41,648 nt of DNA, taken from Candidatus Alistipes intestinipullorum (GTDB lineage Bacteria; Bacteroidota; Bacteroidia; Bacteroidales; Rikenellaceae). The notes below the pieces were generated by a model. The model saw nothing but the letters and a program-made list of their open reading frames with translations. It was not told the DNA's origin and made no database searches. The stretch is from NCBI GenBank assembly GCA_019113885.1, contig DXGO01000058.1, forward strand, positions 1 to 41,648, written 5' to 3'. Shown here one piece after another: positions 8,955-17,205 of this stretch (position 1 is its first letter; every line of letters begins with the position of its first letter). Position numbers and translations under genes: made by a program.

Positions 8955-8995
8955 AAGCGAAGGGCTTCCGAATCAAATTCGGAAGCCCTTCGCTT
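8955..8995. terminator. Bidirectional hairpin terminator between rhaD and the BNR_4 gene
   Basis: A perfect 19-bp inverted repeat (8955-8973 with 8977-8995) has a 3-nt CAA loop. The stem includes AAGGGCTTCCGAAT and its complement. It sits between two convergent genes, 99 bp after rhaD and 26 bp beyond the 3' end of the BNR_4 gene, so it can end both transcripts. It has no long T-run on either side. Confidence 0.75.
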
Positions 8996-9021
8996 CATGG
9001 GTGCCTCTCCGGCTCTCCCCG

Positions 9022-10353
9022 TTACAGTTTGTAGAGTACCAGTTTGGTCGGCGGGGTATCCTCCGTCGGCTTGCGGTCCTGGTTGACCGGCATGGCCTCC
9101 CACCGCAGCAGGTAACCGTTCCTGAGTAGCGTCTTGACCTCCATTTTGGGATTTCCCGACTGGGGCTCCATGAAATGGGCCGGGATGGTCTCCTTGATCG
9201 GCTCCTGACCGACGATCTTCAACGTGTTCTCGTCGATCAACAGCACCCCTTCGCCCTCTTTGTAGTGTTTGTACGGGAAGGCCAGTTTGCCCTCGCCGGC
9301 GACGTGGGGCGCTGCGATCCAGATGTTGGCCGGCATCGACCCGTAGCCCGAGAAATACCAGCGGGTTTTCCAGTCGGTGATTTGTGCGAGACGCCAGTCT
9401 CCGTTCTCGAAACGGGCGATATAGAGCTGGTTGTTGCCATCCGGGCCGAATTTATGGTATCCGATGAGAATCCGATTCCGGGAGTCGAAGCCGATCTTGA
9501 TCCCCGGGTTGAACAGCCCTCCCTTTACGGGGGTAGGGTCGACGTACAGGACGGAATCCTGTAACGTGATGGGAAGTTCGACCTTCTCGCCGCGGATGCT
9601 CTCCCAATGCACCAGGTCAGTGCTCCGGGCGTAGGAGAGCGTATGGTTGGTGGAGCAGTCTCCGGTGTCGCGCCACACCCAGATCAGGTGGAAGAACCCG
9701 TCCGGCCCCAGCACGGGGCCGCTCATGTAGGCGCTCATCGTGCCGTTCTCCGTGCGGCCGTTGATCAGCGGTTTGTCGATCAGCCGTCTCCACGTCTGCG
9801 TCTTTTGGTCGTAGATGTTGTAGAGCTCGTATCCGTCGCCGCTGCCGCCCGACCGGTAGTGGAAAATCAGTCGCTTGTCCTTGTCCCGCATGAATGTGGG
9901 GTAGGTGACATGGTATTCGTCGATCCCGGTCATCGCGTCGATTCTCTTGAGCGAGCGGATGTCGTAGGGCATCTCGCTGCGGAAATAGACCAGGGTGTCG
10001 TTGTGCATGTTGCCGCTGAGGTGGATGTAGCCCCCGTCATCCGTCGTCATGGTGATGTAGTTGTGCGAATCCCATCCGATGAAGCTGTCCAGTTTGCGGT
10101 AGCTCCATTTCGTCGAGCCTATTTTACGCGCGGCGACGGTCATCTGGTGTTTGGCGTCGTAGTAGGCCACGAATTGTTTGTCGCCGGCGGTCATCAGGTC
10201 GAATCCCACGGGGAAAGACGAGATGACTTCGTCGATTAAGAGCCCCTCAGGCCCGATCGTCTCTTGCTGGGGCGTCTTGGCCGCCCCTCCGCACCCCCAC
10301 ATCACCAGAAGTGACAGGAGGCCGATTGAAATCCGGTTTTTCATCTTCAGCAT
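9022..10353 (-). CDS. BNR_4-family propeller enzyme, candidate rhamnosyl-glucuronate lyase/hydrolase
   Basis: 443-aa predicted lipoprotein (Cys21 after a hydrophobic segment, LLSLLVMWGC) with a seven-blade-propeller BNR_4 fold. Family motifs include WDSHNYITMTTDDGGYIHLS, GNMHNDTLVYFRSE, YHVTYPTFMRD and FHYRSGGSGDG. Candidate active-site residues are His97, His117 (20 residues later), His148, Tyr151 and Arg167. This fold holds ulvan lyases (PL24/PL25) and enzymes acting on L-Rha-alpha-1,4-GlcA caps (GH145, PL42). GH88 lies 15 bp upstream in the same operon, as needed if the product carries an unsaturated uronate, and the rhamnose operon is adjacent. Exact family and mechanism cannot be fixed by eye. 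A second ATG at 10344 is also possible. Confidence 0.75.
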   Translation of the reverse strand: MLKMKNRISIGLLSLLVMWGCGGAAKTPQQETIGPEGLLIDEVISSFPVGFDLMTAGDKQFVAYYDAKHQMTVAARKIGSTKWSYRKLDSFIGWDSHNYITMTTDDGGYIHLSGNMHNDTLVYFRSEMPYDIRSLKRIDAMTGIDEYHVTYPTFMRDKDKRLIFHYRSGGSGDGYELYNIYDQKTQTWRRLIDKPLINGRTENGTMSAYMSGPVLGPDGFFHLIWVWRDTGDCSTNHTLSYARSTDLVHWESIRGEKVELPITLQDSVLYVDPTPVKGGLFNPGIKIGFDSRNRILIGYHKFGPDGNNQLYIARFENGDWRLAQITDWKTRWYFSGYGSMPANIWIAAPHVAGEGKLAFPYKHYKEGEGVLLIDENTLKIVGQEPIKETIPAHFMEPQSGNPKMEVKTLLRNGYLLRWEAMPVNQDRKPTEDTPPTKLVLYKL

Positions 10354-10368
10354 TATTTGTTTTATCTC

Positions 10369-11574
10369 CTATTTCAATGTTTCCGGGCGGGATTCCTGCA
10401 GTGCCTTCAGGCGGAGCAGCGCTTCGATGTAGTAGTAGTCCGCGTAGACGATCGACGCGTCGACTTCGCCCCCTTCGGGGTAGTGTCCCGTGGAGTGGAG
10501 CAGGAAGGCAACGTTCCTGTCGCGGCTCTGGTACTTTTCGGACGACAGCGATGCAAGCATCTTCCGGGCGGCGTCCAGGTAGCATCCGGAGGTCTCGGGA
10601 TCGGAGACCTTCTGGGAGAGTTCGATCAGCCCGGATGCGGCGATGGCTGCCGCCGAGGCGTCTCTCGGGGCGTCGGGAATGTCGGGGGCCGAATAGTCCC
10701 AATAGGGCACGTAATCCTCCGGAATTCCCTGCAACATGCGGTCTGCGGCCTTGCAGGCCGTGTCGAGGAACGCCTTCTCGCCGGTTTCGCGGAATGCCAT
10801 CGTAAAGCCGTAGATCGCCCAGGCCTGCCCGCGCGACCACATCGAGTCGTCGGCATATCCCTGATGGGTCACCTGCGCCAACCGCTTCCCCGAGATGGTG
10901 TCGTAGACCACGACGTGGCAGGTCGAATAGTCGTCGCGGAACTGGTTCTTCATCGTAACCTCGGCATGCCGTTTGGCAATGTCGTACAACTTTCCGGAAC
11001 CTCCGTTTTTCGAGGCCCAGAAGAGCAGCTCAAGGTTCATCATGTTGTCGATGATGGTGTTGTGCGGCCATCCCTTCTTGTCGCACATTCCCGGCCAGGA
11101 GTTGATGGTCCCCACGACAGGGTTGAAAAGCAGGGCCAGGGAGTCTGCGGCACGCAGGAGGCTCTTCTTGTATTCGGGATTCCCCGTGAGCCTGTATCCG
11201 TTCCCGAGGCTGCAGAAAAACATGAATCCCAGGTCATGGCTGTGGCTTTTCTGGTCGAGTACCGGAATAATCGCTTCCGAGAACTGTTCCGCCCGCCGTC
11301 GGATCTCCTCGTCGTGTGTGAACTCGTAGTCGTACCACAGGACTCCGGGCCAGAACCCGCAGGTCCAATCATTGATGTCGGAGCAGCGCCATTGCGGGTC
11401 GGAGGCGTCCGCAGCGATGTTGCGGGCCCCTTTGGCCGGGTCTGTCATGTAGGGCAATGCCCTGCGAATCTGTGCGTCGCAATAAGCGAGTTCCTTGTTC
11501 GCGTCCACCTTTGCGTCGGCGGCGCATGAAGCGATTGCCCATGGAATGAGCAATAACAATACGATCCTGTTCAT
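10369..11574 (-). CDS. GH88 unsaturated glucuronyl hydrolase, lipoprotein
   Basis: 401-aa (alpha/alpha)6-barrel hydrolase that removes a 4,5-unsaturated uronic acid from oligosaccharides made by lyases. Signal segment and lipobox (AIASC, Cys17) place it at a membrane facing the periplasm or surface. GH88 hallmarks: WTCGFWPGVLWY, HDLGFMFFCSLGNGYRLTG (Asp114), NTIIDNMMNLELLFWAS (Asp176, the expected catalytic Asp), THQGYADDSMWSRGQAWAIY and STGHYPEGGEVDASIVYADY. It lies 16 bp downstream of GH97 and 15 bp upstream of the BNR_4 gene, clearly one transcript. It implies that a lyase supplies its substrate, with the BNR_4 protein the nearest candidate. GH105 is the alternative family, but the HSTGHYPEGGEVD motif fits GH88 better. 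Confidence 0.88.
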   Translation of the reverse strand: MNRIVLLLLIPWAIASCAADAKVDANKELAYCDAQIRRALPYMTDPAKGARNIAADASDPQWRCSDINDWTCGFWPGVLWYDYEFTHDEEIRRRAEQFSEAIIPVLDQKSHSHDLGFMFFCSLGNGYRLTGNPEYKKSLLRAADSLALLFNPVVGTINSWPGMCDKKGWPHNTIIDNMMNLELLFWASKNGGSGKLYDIAKRHAEVTMKNQFRDDYSTCHVVVYDTISGKRLAQVTHQGYADDSMWSRGQAWAIYGFTMAFRETGEKAFLDTACKAADRMLQGIPEDYVPYWDYSAPDIPDAPRDASAAAIAASGLIELSQKVSDPETSGCYLDAARKMLASLSSEKYQSRDRNVAFLLHSTGHYPEGGEVDASIVYADYYYIEALLRLKALQESRPETLK

Positions 11575-11590
11575 ACTCTCGAGTCTAATG

Positions 11591-13453
11591 CTACTGTTTC
11601 TCCCTGATTATCATTACGACACCTCCCCGGGGGAGCAGGTCGAACGTCAGAACGCTCTCCGATGTCACCCGTTTGTCCTTGAGGGCGACGTGCGTCCTGG
11701 TCTTTACCTTCTCTCCCCCGTCGGTATAGATGGTCGAGACATATTTTTTGCCGGCATCGAGAAAATCCATGCCGATACTCAGCGTACGGGCGTCGTTGTT
11801 CGTTATCGCCGCGACGAACCATACCCCGTCTTTCTTGCGGGCGATCGCGACGTGCTCTCCGATCTCCCCCGAGAGGACGCGCGTGTCGTCCCAGACGGTC
11901 GGAAGGGCGTCGAAAAAGGAGAGCTCGGGTTCATTCTGTGCATTCTGGGGCGAGTCGTACCAGTAGAGGAACTGAAGCGGGCTGTAGTTGATTGCCGCCA
12001 GAGCCATCTGATGTACGGGGGTGTTTTTCAGGTAACGGGCGTTCAGGCTGGAAGCCAGGTCCGGCTTGAGTTCCGGCCGGTGGTAGTAGCAGACCGTGGC
12101 GTCGGCCGCCCCGGCCAGGAACCGGGTAAACGGCTGGGTCGTGTTGACCGTACCGTCGGGGAACTCCTCGTTGCCCCGGACCCCTTCCTGCGTGAGCAGG
12201 TTCGGATAGGTGCGGCTATACCCCGTGGGACGGTATTCGTCGTGGATGTCGACCATCAGGTGGTATTTGGCACAGCGGCTGACGGCGTCGTGCAGCCAGG
12301 CAGTCCATCGGTACGAACCCACATGGACGAATCCGAACTTGATGCCCGCAATCCCCCAGGATTCGTACAGCGGAAGGATCTCCTCCAGGTAGTTTGTCAG
12401 GGCGCGCTGGTTGACATACAGCCAGACGCCTATGCCCTTGCTTTTGGCGTACTTCACAATCTCGGGCATGTCCAGCGACGGGATCGGCTTGCGGGGATCG
12501 GATTCCTTGGAGGCTTCGCGCCCGTACCATCCGGCATCGAAATGGATGTATTCGAGCCCGCGTTCCGCTGCGAAATCGACCACCTCCTTCGCCGCTTCGG
12601 TCGTAAGCCGCGTGACCCGCATTATTTTCCCCGGTTTGATCCAGGAGGTTTCCGCGATCCGGCAGGGCGTGTTGAGGTTCAGGATAATATCGTTGTTCTG
12701 GAGCAGCTCGGCCGGACTGTCGGCCACCATTACGAGCCTCCAGGGTGTGGCCAACGGGGCGAAATCCTCGACCGTGTCGTACATCCTGCAACGGATGACG
12801 TTCGGCTCGCCCTTCTCCACGAAGAACTTCGTCCGGCAGTAATTGACGACCTCCGCTTCGCACAACGCCGCGTAGTGTCCCTCTCCGAGTCTGAGGGTCA
12901 ACGGCCGTTCCGCCTCTCCGGGCCAGTCTTGGACCGGCATCCGCGTATGTACGGCCTGGGCGTAGGGGGCGAACCAGCATTCGCTCCGTTCCGGGACGCG
13001 GAAGATCGTCGCTTCGTCCTCGATGCGGACATTGCCGTTGCCCGTGTAGGCGTACCGGAAGGCTATCCCCTCGTCATAGGCCCTGACGATCAGGTCGAGC
13101 CTCTCTTTCCGGCCTTTGGCCTTTAGGGAGACGGTCTGCTGGTTGTAGCGGTCCCTTACGACGGCTCTTTCACCGTACACGGGCCTCCAGGTGGTATCGA
13201 CGCTTTCGGGCTCCAGCAGCTCGATCGATTCGATGTTGTCCGTGTATCCACTTATCCCTAAGGCCGACGGCAGGATCACCGGTCTCTCCCGGTCGTTAAT
13301 CTCATAGGTGATTTTTCCGGTGGAGGCATCGAATTTCAATTCGAACTTCAGCGCTCCGTCGGGGGAGGGGAGCGTCATGTCCTGGGCGGATGCGGCGGTA
13401 GTGTGCCATGCCAGGGCTATCGCACTGGCGACGAACAATCTCTTGGGAAACAT
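11591..13453 (-). CDS. GH97 family alpha-glycosidase
   Basis: 620-aa exported enzyme (signal peptide to about AASAQ, residue 24). It has an N-terminal beta-domain, a TIM barrel and a C-terminal all-beta domain, as in SusB and BtGal97b. Conserved segments: FDAGWYGREASKESDP (residues 305-320), GIAGIKFGFVHVGS (367-380), VDIHDEYRPTGYSRTYPN (401-418), LLTQEGVRGNEEFPDGTVNT and LPTVWDDTRVLSGEIGEHV. Retaining alpha-galactosidases of GH97 carry the nucleophile Asp at the position that is Gly374 here (KFGF), so this is probably not that subtype. It could be an inverting-type alpha-glucosidase relative or a divergent member. A -7 box sits about 65 bp upstream. GH88 follows after 16 bp. Confidence 0.88.
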   Translation of the reverse strand: MFPKRLFVASAIALAWHTTAASAQDMTLPSPDGALKFELKFDASTGKITYEINDRERPVILPSALGISGYTDNIESIELLEPESVDTTWRPVYGERAVVRDRYNQQTVSLKAKGRKERLDLIVRAYDEGIAFRYAYTGNGNVRIEDEATIFRVPERSECWFAPYAQAVHTRMPVQDWPGEAERPLTLRLGEGHYAALCEAEVVNYCRTKFFVEKGEPNVIRCRMYDTVEDFAPLATPWRLVMVADSPAELLQNNDIILNLNTPCRIAETSWIKPGKIMRVTRLTTEAAKEVVDFAAERGLEYIHFDAGWYGREASKESDPRKPIPSLDMPEIVKYAKSKGIGVWLYVNQRALTNYLEEILPLYESWGIAGIKFGFVHVGSYRWTAWLHDAVSRCAKYHLMVDIHDEYRPTGYSRTYPNLLTQEGVRGNEEFPDGTVNTTQPFTRFLAGAADATVCYYHRPELKPDLASSLNARYLKNTPVHQMALAAINYSPLQFLYWYDSPQNAQNEPELSFFDALPTVWDDTRVLSGEIGEHVAIARKKDGVWFVAAITNNDARTLSIGMDFLDAGKKYVSTIYTDGGEKVKTRTHVALKDKRVTSESVLTFDLLPRGGVVMIIREKQ

Positions 13454-13517
13454 CTCTTAATTAAGTGTCAGGTTAGTGTTGTTGCCGATAAACCCGAAAA
13501 GGCGTTTTATCGCTATA

Positions 13518-13525
13518 CAAATGTA
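13518..13525 (-). promoter_or_regulatory. -7 element upstream of GH97
   Basis: The minus strand reads TACATTTG, an exact TAnnTTTG match, 64 bp before the GH97 ATG in the 229-bp gap after galM. No -33 TTTG is visible at 19-21 bp. A 10-bp palindrome (CGTTGCAACG, 13590-13599) lies upstream. This suggests that GH97-GH88-BNR_4 can be transcribed separately from GH36-galM. Confidence 0.45.
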
Positions 13526-13682
13526 CACAAGAGCTTGGTTCCCACCTATTCGATATGTGTTTTTTTGATGTCTATAATCACAAAAAAAACGTTGCAACGG
13601 CGAAATAGCCATATGGGCAAACGGTTTAGACATTTGCACTACCCGGACGATCCGGCCGGGAAGTCCCTCTTTCCGCAGATTG

Positions 13683-14687
13683 TTATCTGACGGTAAAACG
13701 GTATGTGGCGGTGTGGTCGTAGATTGTCCCCGGACAGAGAATGGCCGTCGGGAATTCGGGCCTGTTGGGGGCGTCGACGTGGAGTTGCGCTTCCAGGCAG
13801 ACCCCCGAGTAGGGGATGGGCAGGTAGTCCCCCGTGTAAAGCAGTACTCCCGGGTAGTCGGTATATAGCTGCATGGCAATGCCGCTTCGCTCGTCGTAAA
13901 GCTCGGCCGCGGGCGTCGTCGGCTTGCCTCCCGTCAGGTAGTAGTCGTTGTACCCTTTCAGCGTCCGTTCGCATACGTGGCCGATGCGGTCGGATATCCG
14001 GCGGGGCGTTGTGAAGTCGAACGCCGTCTCCCGGATGTCGAGGATACGCCCGGTCGGGATGAAATCACCGGTGGCTTCGAGCATCGAACTTCCGAGGATC
14101 GACAACGTTGCGCGGGCAGCATCCGACGTGTGATCTCCCGAGAGGTTGAAATACGAATGGTTGGTGATATTCACCGGGGTGGGATGATCGTATGCCCGTG
14201 CGACGTGCCGGATTTCCAACGCGTTGTCTTCCGTCCACCGGTACCGTACCTGCAGATCAACCTGCCCCGGGTATCCGGCTTCGCCGTCGGGGCTCAGGTA
14301 CTGCAACGAAATGAGGTTCTCCCTTTCCGCGATCTCCGTGATGTCGAAGAACCGGGCGTGGAATCCGTCGACTCCTCCGTGGTTGGAGTTCGGCGAGTCG
14401 TTGCTCTGCAGCCGGTATCGCTTCCCGTCGAGAAGGAACGAACTGTTCGAAATGCGGTTGGCGAAACGTCCTATGGTCGCACCGTAATAGTAGCGGTTGT
14501 CGAGGTAGCCTTCTATCGTATCGTACCCCAGCACGACGTTGCAGAGCCTTCCGTCGCGGTCGGGGACGAAAAGGCTCTGCACGGTCGCTCCGAGGTTCAG
14601 AATCTCGACGCCCGCTCCGGATCGGTTGGCGATCCGGATGACCTTCAGGGAGCCGTTGGCAACGGCCGTTTCACGAATCGTTATCAT
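13683..14687 (-). CDS. galM: Aldose 1-epimerase (galactose mutarotase family)
   Basis: 334-aa GalM-family enzyme interconverting alpha and beta anomers of aldoses. Motifs: NLGATVQSLFVPDRDG, IGRFANRISNSSF, LQSNDSPNSNHGGVDGFHAR (His near 110), NITNHSYFNLSGD (the second conserved His) and GVCLEAQLHVDAPNRPEFP (catalytic Glu). It has no signal peptide, so it acts in the cytoplasm, unlike the exported GH36 before it. Its ATG overlaps the GH36 stop codon by 4 bp (ATGA), which supports translational coupling and the start at 14687 over a longer frame reaching 14891. Functionally it would equilibrate galactose or glucose freed by GH36/GH97. Confidence 0.93.
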   Translation of the reverse strand: MITIRETAVANGSLKVIRIANRSGAGVEILNLGATVQSLFVPDRDGRLCNVVLGYDTIEGYLDNRYYYGATIGRFANRISNSSFLLDGKRYRLQSNDSPNSNHGGVDGFHARFFDITEIAERENLISLQYLSPDGEAGYPGQVDLQVRYRWTEDNALEIRHVARAYDHPTPVNITNHSYFNLSGDHTSDAARATLSILGSSMLEATGDFIPTGRILDIRETAFDFTTPRRISDRIGHVCERTLKGYNDYYLTGGKPTTPAAELYDERSGIAMQLYTDYPGVLLYTGDYLPIPYSGVCLEAQLHVDAPNRPEFPTAILCPGTIYDHTATYRFTVR

Positions 14688-16828
14688 TTTACGGCCTTGA
14701 GATTGATGACGCAGCTCTTGTACGATCCCTTCAGCGTCCAGGGCAGCCCGACCTCCATGAGGTATTTTCCCGTGTAGTGGTTGTTGCCGACCTGATAGGT
14801 CGCGTCGGGGAGCAGCGCGTCGAGTTTCAGCCGCCGGGACTGCAGGGCATCCGATGTCGCTCCGTCGACGGCCTCCGCCAGGTTGTAGCACAGTACGACC
14901 GATTCGTCACCGCTTTCGGACGTGTACTGGATGGCGACCCTGCTGCCTTCGAACGGGGAGAGCAGCCGCGAGACGGTGCCCTGCTGGATCAGGTGCCTGA
15001 TCTCTTTGTACTGAGCTATTTTGCGTTTGGCCACCTCGCGGTCTTCCGGACTCCAGCGGGAGATGTTGTTCCCGATACCCAGGACGCCCTGGAACGCCAC
15101 GTCGAAGGCGAATTCGAGCGACAGCCCGGCCTTGTGGACATCGTTGCCCGCGGTCCAGCAGACCATCGTATTGGCGGGGAAGCAGCTCAGGTAGCCGTAC
15201 TGTATGTAGAGTCGGTCGATCGGGTCGGTCTGGTCCGAGGTCCAGGTCTGGTCCATCAGGGCCAGCATCCCGAGGTCGGGGCGGCCGCCTCCGCTGGAGC
15301 AGTTCTCAAAGATCACGTCGGGAAATTCCGCGCGCAGCTGCCGGATCATCCGATAGAGGTTTTCGACGTATCGGATACGGACCTCCCGCTGCTTCTCGAT
15401 GGGCATGGCGCTCCATCCGGGCTGGGAAAGGCCCCGGTTGCGGTCCCATTTGATGAATTTGATGTTGTTGTTGGCCAGCAGGTCGTGCATCGACCGGTAG
15501 ATGTATTGGTAGACATCCTCCCTGGCGAAATTCAAGGTCAACTGGTGCCGCCACGTGTCTTTGGCGCGGTTGGGGAACTCCATGACCCAGTCGGGGTGTT
15601 TCCGGTAAAGGTCCGAGTTCTCGTTGATCATCTCCGGCTCGACCCAGATTCCGAAATCAAGGCCGGTGCCATTGATGCTCCCGATCATGGGCCCGAGCCC
15701 TGCGGGGAACTTCTCCGTATCGACGCTCCAGTCTCCCAGTCCGGCCCGGTCGTTTTTCCGGCCCTTGAACCATCCGTCGTCTATGACGAAGAGCTCGATG
15801 CCCAACTCGTTGGCGATCTTCGCAAACTCGAGCTGCTGGTCCTCCTTGATGTTGAACGCCGTAGCGTACCAACTGTTGTAGAGGACGGGTCGGATTCGAT
15901 TGGCTGATGCCGGGTTCATTACGTACCGGCGTATGTAACGGTGTATCGATTGTGTGGCCTTTTGTTCGCCGTCAGGGGTATATCCGAAATTCATTTTCGG
16001 CGTGGTGAAACTCTCTCCCGAGGCCAGGTCGAGCCCCGTGTCCCAGAAGTTGATGCCTCCCACGATCTGCAGGCTGCCGTTGTGGGTTTGTTCGATGTCC
16101 AGCCTCCAGTTGCCGCTGTACTGTACCTGGACATACCATACTCCCGGTTTGTCCGTTGTCGAGATCATTGCCCACGGGGTGTTGGCGAAGGCTGTGAAAT
16201 CACGCGACTGGAGGGTTTTGACTCCCGGGGTGATCTCTGTCTTGCGTAGGGCGAACTCCCGCAGCCATTGCCCCGAATGGTGGGTGAGGAAATACCGGTC
16301 GGGCGTCATGTACAGGCTGCCGCTGAGAAGGTTGTCGATTTCGATTCCGGATTTTCGGCTTTTTGACGTGTTGGCGACCGTAATCCATTTTTCGAACATG
16401 TCGCACTCCGGAATTACGGAGATGTATTGGGTGACGGAAAGGGCATAATGCCGGTCGGAGGCTTCGATAACGAGCGTCTCCTTACCGTCAATGCGGCGGA
16501 CGGAAACACTGTCCGTACGAAGTTCGATGTCCCGTACGCCATCGGAGAAAATCGCTTCGACCACCGGCATCTTGTCTGCGAAACCACCCCTGACGGGGAT
16601 CTCCTCCAGAGCGAACGGACCGTTCGGACGGATGCGGTCCTGCGTGTGGTCCGTAGCTGCAGCCGACAGGTCACCGAAATAAACTGGATACAGTTTGCCG
16701 TTGTCGATACGGATCTGATATACGGAATGGTCTGTTTGCAGGTTCCAGATGTTGCCCCGGCGGGTTATGTGCTGTCCGTATGAAAACTGTGCCATCAGGA
16801 CACACAGGAGAATGAGAATCTTTTTCAT
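14684..16828 (-). CDS. GH36 alpha-galactosidase, exported
   Basis: 714-aa enzyme with an N-terminal signal peptide (LLCVLMAQFSYGQ, cleavage near residue 18), an N-terminal beta-supersandwich, a TIM barrel and a C-terminal beta-domain. Signature residues are present: ELFVIDDGWFKGR (residues 345-357), LGDWSVDTEKFPAGL, GIWVEPEMIN, nucleophile Asp462 in KFIKWDRNRGLSQ, FENCSSGGGRPDLGML and acid/base Asp532 in TSDQTDPIDRLYIQYG. Length fits GH36 (~700-740 aa). It would remove terminal alpha-D-galactose in the periplasm; related GH36 enzymes on alpha-GalNAc cannot be excluded. It is the first gene of the minus-strand block, divergent from the HTCS gene with 377 bp between them, and overlaps galM by 4 bp. 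Confidence 0.93.
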   Translation of the reverse strand: MKKILILLCVLMAQFSYGQHITRRGNIWNLQTDHSVYQIRIDNGKLYPVYFGDLSAAATDHTQDRIRPNGPFALEEIPVRGGFADKMPVVEAIFSDGVRDIELRTDSVSVRRIDGKETLVIEASDRHYALSVTQYISVIPECDMFEKWITVANTSKSRKSGIEIDNLLSGSLYMTPDRYFLTHHSGQWLREFALRKTEITPGVKTLQSRDFTAFANTPWAMISTTDKPGVWYVQVQYSGNWRLDIEQTHNGSLQIVGGINFWDTGLDLASGESFTTPKMNFGYTPDGEQKATQSIHRYIRRYVMNPASANRIRPVLYNSWYATAFNIKEDQQLEFAKIANELGIELFVIDDGWFKGRKNDRAGLGDWSVDTEKFPAGLGPMIGSINGTGLDFGIWVEPEMINENSDLYRKHPDWVMEFPNRAKDTWRHQLTLNFAREDVYQYIYRSMHDLLANNNIKFIKWDRNRGLSQPGWSAMPIEKQREVRIRYVENLYRMIRQLRAEFPDVIFENCSSGGGRPDLGMLALMDQTWTSDQTDPIDRLYIQYGYLSCFPANTMVCWTAGNDVHKAGLSLEFAFDVAFQGVLGIGNNISRWSPEDREVAKRKIAQYKEIRHLIQQGTVSRLLSPFEGSRVAIQYTSESGDESVVLCYNLAEAVDGATSDALQSRRLKLDALLPDATYQVGNNHYTGKYLMEVGLPWTLKGSYKSCVINLKAVK

Positions 16829-17053
16829 ATCAATGGATTGTTTCGTGCAAAGTAAATGTCTCGGGGATGAATAAAAAATGGATTTTTATGATAAAAACAT
16901 GCACTTTTTCATCGCTCCGGGAACGCATGCTGCATCCTGGAAACCGAAACCGCTTGATCGGCGTGTAAGGCTGTGCGGTTTATGTAATGTGCTTATTTAT
17001 AGTCTTATAGTGGTTATTTTGCGGCGCTCGTAAGGTGCATGTCACAATTTTTT

Positions 17054-17079
17054 TTGGCATTTCTTGTGGCAAATGCCAA
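17054..17079. promoter_or_regulatory. Inverted repeat, candidate operator
   Basis: TTGGCATTT (17054-17062) and its exact complement AAATGCCAA (17071-17079) are separated by 8 bp. The centre lies about 48 bp before the start predicted from the -7 box at 17100-17107, a typical operator position. It could also form a hairpin in RNA, but no transcript is expected to end there. Confidence 0.5.
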
Positions 17080-17099
17080 GAATTTTTGGTGCTATTTCC

Positions 17100-17107
17100 T
17101 ATCTTTG
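17100..17107 (+). promoter_or_regulatory. -7 element of the HTCS gene
   Basis: TATCTTTG is an exact TAnnTTTG match, 98 bp before the ATG at 17206. No TTTG lies at the standard -33 spacing. Confidence 0.5.
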
Positions 17108-17205
17108 TCCATGGAGGAACGACGGCTGTTCCCCGGATTCATGAAATCTCCTTTGGCTCCCGTTGTGACAGGGATGTCACGCACCATACAGAAAATTACT
17201 GTTAT

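Larger units (their letters stand above)
16829..17205. other. Divergent control region between GH36 and the HTCS gene
   Basis: 377 bp without a gene. It contains a perfect 9-bp inverted repeat (17054-17079), a -7 box for the HTCS gene (17100-17107) and, toward GH36, only a near-match TTACTTTG on the minus strand (16848-16855) without a -33. The middle part is AT-rich. It is the natural place for binding sites of the adjacent HTCS. A reading-frame extension of the HTCS to 17035 is not credible as coding. Confidence 0.6.

Noticed and set aside
17035..17205. Upstream extension of the HTCS frame to 17035
   Set aside because: It contains the -7 box and the inverted repeat, and would bury the signal peptide that starts at 17206.
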